From the NCBI RefSeq assembly GCF_000150275.1, contig NW_002060948.1:1415328-1479327 (forward strand): DNA of 64,000 nucleotides, given 5' to 3'. The notes beneath the pieces are model-generated. The model was not told where the DNA came from. It did not search any database and worked only from the letters and a program-made list of their open reading frames with translations. The position numbers and the translations under genes were made by a program. Numbering within the stretch: position 1 is the stretch's first letter; every line of letters starts with the position of its first letter. This DNA is from Trichoplax adhaerens. Its lineage: Eukaryota; Placozoa; Uniplacotomia; Trichoplacea; Trichoplacidae. Below are positions 60,291-64,000 of the stretch, in pieces.

Positions 60291-61976
60291 CAATTACTTG
60301 GAATTCCATCGCCTTGATGATTACTGGCATAACGTTCTTATTAACAGCTGAAATTTTATGCAAGTAAGAAAACCAACCATCTTCTATCCTAGTAGCATAG
60401 CATAACATCCCTTTCTATTCTCTTAACATTTCTAATTAAAACTCGTTTTACTAAGCAAGTAATACAAATAAACTTATCACTTTATAGGAATCGATTTTTC
60501 TATTATTTAATTGGTATATCCTGCGGCATCCTGATTGCTTTACTGATTATTGTTCATTATTTAAGTGGATACGTTCCTCAGGTTAGGAAAATCTTGTCAA
60601 ACTAATGCTGTTTTAACTATCTTGAGGTGATAATTTAGTAACTTGATAAGCTACTAGTAACGTTTCTTACTCTGTGATCAGAAAAACTTATCGCGGTTAG
60701 TACTTGTCAGTGGATTTTTTGGCTTAGCCTATTTTACGGAACAAGTCGTATTAAATTTTCCGCTGATAATAAATTATTATTGGCGACCACTGGTGATATA
60801 CCTTGGAGTCGCTGGAATTATTAGTTTCTTTGTTTGCTACCTATATGAGCCCCCTAAAGTTGATCGGAAGGTAAGCAAATCTGTTATTGTGATAGCAGAA
60901 GCTTGTAAATAGGTATATCTATATAATCGGGATACAAAATGTATACTAAATTAAGGAAAATGTCGTATTCAGTATAGTTTCAATATTATGTATTAATGCA
61001 TTTCTAGAAGCAGAATAGATATTGATATCTTCTTATTTACTACTACGCGCAGTAAGTTTGATCAAATTGACAGTAGATTGTACGCTTTAAATTACCTTAA
61101 TCAATAGTGATGTTGCTATTACGAATTTGCCACAATAGCCATTTCCTAATGACTTGTTGAAGATATTTTTTCTAATTGTTAAAATGATTACAGAGAGATA
61201 TTCTTAAGTGGATCATTCAGTTATTGGGTCTAGTTCTCATCTATAACGCATCTTATTCTGAAAGAATGGGCGTGGGTATTGTAGTAGCTTGTTGTGTGAT
61301 GAAATGGCATCACGATATATATAGTCTCTTCATGAGCGTTTTGAATGGTTTTAGCATACTTAGGTCAGCAACAATATAACCTTTTTCATTTGTCATGATT
61401 TTTACTAACCCTTTTTGACTTAGTTTAAAGATTAAAATTGCAGATAATGATGGCTCATTTTAATGCTTTATGGTCTGTTTGCTAGAAAATATTTACCGAG
61501 ATACACGGTACCTGAGCCACGACGTTTATTAACGGAGGCAGAATATGAAATAGAAGGTAAAATTGCTACTGATAATGCCCTATTGGATCTTCGTCGATAT
61601 TGCTTAAGTTCTGAATGTAATTCGTGGGAACTTATTAGCAAGCTCAAAGATCCGAAGAGGTAGGAACTGGCCGATTAGTATCAGTCTGGCTTAGGTCCTG
61701 AATTTATAAAATAATCATTATCCTCCTACTTCCGTAATTTTTTCTTATCTGCATCTTGTAACAACGTACATTTCGTTAAAAAAGAATGCCCATTAATGAT
61801 ACGTTTTTATTAACTATATTAGCTTTGCAAAGTTTCTATGTGGAGAAAAGGACCTCAATGATGACACAATGTTCACCTGGATGAATGACAGTATGTTTGA
61901 GTTAGAAGAAAACACCACTCGTACTGCTACGCAAGAGCCTGACAGCGAGGTATCCAACACAGTAGATTCCAATTAG
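60291..61976 (+). CDS. NEMP1: NEMP-family nuclear envelope integral membrane protein (5' part missing)
   Basis: NEMP (TMEM194) proteins sit in the inner nuclear membrane and contribute to envelope stiffness and germline function. Six in-phase 3' exons were found: 60291-60363, 60488-60581, 60682-60870, 61194-61363, 61486-61659, 61823-61976, about 284 residues. They encode five hydrophobic segments (ITGITFLLTAEILC; LIGISCGILIALLIIVHYL; LVLVSGFFGLAYF; LVIYLGVAGIISFFVCYLY; IIQLLGLVLIYNASY), then the family-typical cytosolic stretch PRRLLTEAEYEIEG and LKDPK, ending in an acidic tail. A signal peptide and luminal domain should precede the first exon listed. I could not find them between 54.5 and 60.3 kb, so they may be divergent, far upstream, or lost. 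NEMP1 versus NEMP2 cannot be decided. Confidence 0.88.
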
Positions 61977-63334
61977 AAGATAATCTACAATTAATTTGAA
62001 AATTAGATTTTTGTATTTCCACAGAAAGTCTAACTCATTTATTGTACTGTTAAAGTGCATTTTAACTCATTAATTATTATCATTAAAATTAGCACTTATC
62101 TCCGAATGGTATGATAAGTCTAATAAGCGATGCATTTGTAATAACATGAGATGTCAGTTTCAATATAATATTCTTACGGGTGTGAATATTACGTGTACCA
62201 GAAAATTTTTTGTCTATTTCAACTGCAAATTTATCTAGTAACCCAATAAAAGACTGTAAATATGATCTTGAATGGATACAACTATTCGATCTCAAACACG
62301 AACGTACATATGTTCTATAAATATCAACTTGTAATCGAACTTGAAAAATTGTCCAATTTTTCACCGGACTATACAAGTGCATATATTTATTTCTTAGTGT
62401 AGAAAGCATGGATTGATTTAGCATGTATAAGCTCTTTGATGAAGTAAAATAATTTACCGATTATTTCATAGTGTCATCGTACAGTGTACATTATATGGTT
62501 GTAATCTAAATGAAGACACTGTCTTCGCTGATATAATGGCAGTGCAGCAACTGCCTATAAGAGCTGTCATGGAGTGGCATCAAAAATGTTTTATATCTGG
62601 GCACTAGAGGAGCTCAACCTTGGCAGCATACTGTAATCAACTTCGTGCAGCAATGTGGGTTAACGCTAGTGCAGAATATTAGAAGTTACTCTTACAATCA
62701 CTGAACATATCGAACAAAAAGAAAACTTCTGGCCATTTAATTATGACAAGATTCATTAAAAAGTGCTACAGTGTACGTACATATTGGCTTAAGAGATAAA
62801 AATTCTACATAATACAACACTTTCAGTACCACATGCATCATTAGAATTTTATTTTTGTCACTGATGAAAAATTCATTTTTTAGCCTCGTCATTTCTTACT
62901 AAAACACTAGATCTTCGAAGAAAGAAGATATAGACTTCTCTACAAAATCTGTTTTATACTATACTTTTCAATATGCATTTTAGAAGGGCTACTGATGCAT
63001 GCCTGTATTGGTATATGCGAACATATCTATTTCAATATAACGGAAGTTTCTTTCATTTTAACACAAGTGCTACCAGTGGCGTTAAAAATTTTACATCTCT
63101 GAAAACATTACTTCATGCCAGATATATCCGAATATAACATTCAAATCAAAATCTTTTCATAATGAAACGTTGTGTTGACAAATATTCGATTTCAACTACT
63201 TCTTAAAGACTAAATATGTTCAAATGGTTCCTAAATTTACACTTCGATATCTAGTGTAGTATGCGTACATAAAAACGTGTTAATTCTATCATGAAGGGTT
63301 CTGCATATATACGAGTGTATCTAGTCTCATTCTT
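61977..63334. other. Convergent 3' interval between NEMP and the ABCC gene
   Basis: About 1.36 kb between two converging stop codons. A 111-codon minus-strand frame at 62089-62424 has no recognised similarity and no splice-compatible partner among the ABCC exons. Nothing else seen. Confidence 0.45.
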
Positions 63335-63920
63335 TCATTCGAATGCGTAATCAATTCCTCCTTTCGCAACCATTCCTTTGAATACCGATCTGGGATTTTC
63401 CATTAACTTAGACGGAGTATCGAATTCGATAATCTGTCGTTACGTGATGAAATACAAAATAGTTATTATCATGTTAATTCCAATAATACCGAATATAGAA
63501 AATTATCAGACCCTGTATGGCAATAAACTTAAATTAAAAAATCTTCACCTTTCCGTCATGCAGCACCATAATTTTGTCGCACGACTGAATCGTATTAAGC
63601 CTATGGGCTATTATTAGTACCGTACTGTGACTAAATTCTTTCCTTAAATTTTGTTGCATAATCTCATCCGTTCTAGTATCCATATATGCTGTAGCTTCAT
63701 CTAATAATAAAATCTGTAAAGATTATAAAGGCAACATTGTCAAGCGATAGCGCAAAATCTGATCGTAAAGGTAAATGAATAATTAAAAATAACTATGCAA
63801 CGTTACCTTCGATTCTTTTAATAGAGCTCTAGCTAAACATAGCAGTTGTCTTTCTCCCATTGAAAAGTTTGTTCCGTTAGCTTGAACAATTTTCTGTAAT
63901 TGATCAGGCTCATTGGCGAT
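63335..63920 (-). CDS. ABCC/MRP4-like transporter, C-terminal nucleotide-binding domain (partial)
   Basis: Membrane ABC exporter of the C subfamily. Only the last three exons lie in the window: 63807-63920, 63549-63713, 63335-63433 (125 residues, all in phase 0). The gene continues past the right edge. Visible elements of the second ATPase site are the signature region [16 protein letters not shown], Walker B with catalytic Glu ([12 protein letters not shown]), the H-loop (IIAHRLNTI) and the C-terminal [14 protein letters not shown]. The pattern [15 protein letters not shown] and DEATA.MD.RTDE is that of the ABCC4 (MRP4) group as I know it. Walker A and the membrane domains are outside the window. 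The signature has Glu (SMGER) where homologues usually have Gln. Confidence 0.93.
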
Positions 63921-64000
63921 CTAATAATTTATATAAAATATAATTTTCAAATTCTTGTTATTTACAAGTAAGGTAGTAGAAAATATTTCACTTCAGTACT

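Noticed and set aside
62089-62424. 111-codon minus frame between NEMP and the ABCC gene
   Set aside because: No recognised similarity, no splice partner, and it lies after the ABCC stop codon and opposite the NEMP 3' UTR.

Overview
The window looks like nuclear DNA of an early-branching, intron-rich animal. It is AT-rich, with genes split into many small exons (mostly 50-200 bases) by short introns. I reconstructed seven conserved multi-exon genes by following open frames across canonical splice junctions and checking phase. The gene set (full-length FANCM, TAF6L, UBXN1, NEMP, one beta-1/2 adaptin) fits a non-bilaterian metazoan. A placozoan (Trichoplax/Hoilungia type) is my best guess, from gene compactness, base composition and intron density; this is inference, since no database was available.

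Layout: an unrecognised single-exon gene (3.5-4.3 kb, +); TAF6L, a SAGA-type coactivator subunit (7.8-11.5 kb, +); EIF3C, translation initiation factor 3 subunit c (12.9-19.1 kb, -); AP-1/AP-2 beta adaptin (21.1-26.5 kb, +), divergent from EIF3C; an unrecognised coiled-coil single-exon gene (29.0-29.6 kb, +); UBXN1, a UBA-UBX p97/VCP adaptor (33.4-37.4 kb, +); a repeat-rich intergenic stretch with a possible solo LTR near 43 kb; FANCM, the Fanconi anaemia fork-remodelling helicase (45.2-54.5 kb, -); a repeat-rich stretch with a foldback-like element (55.7-57.5 kb); a NEMP-family nuclear-envelope protein (60.3-62.0 kb, +, 5' exons not found); and the 3' end of an ABCC/MRP4-like transporter (63.3 kb to the window edge, -). 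EIF3C, beta adaptin, UBXN1, FANCM, NEMP and TAF6L are housekeeping genes of unrelated pathways; nothing suggests an operon or functional cluster.

The most unusual material is non-coding. A family of blocks is built from the pentamer TACTG and its complement CAGTA, arranged as head-to-head palindromes. They occur between the divergent EIF3C and beta-adaptin genes (19.2-20.4 kb), next to a 53-bp tandem array (32.8-33.2 kb), and at the edge of a roughly 1.1 kb element with inverted arms around two tandem arrays (56.1-57.3 kb). Three introns (EIF3C, beta adaptin, FANCM) use GC-AG rather than GT-AG boundaries, each with a near-consensus GCAAG donor. No rRNA, tRNA, CRISPR or prokaryotic signal was seen.
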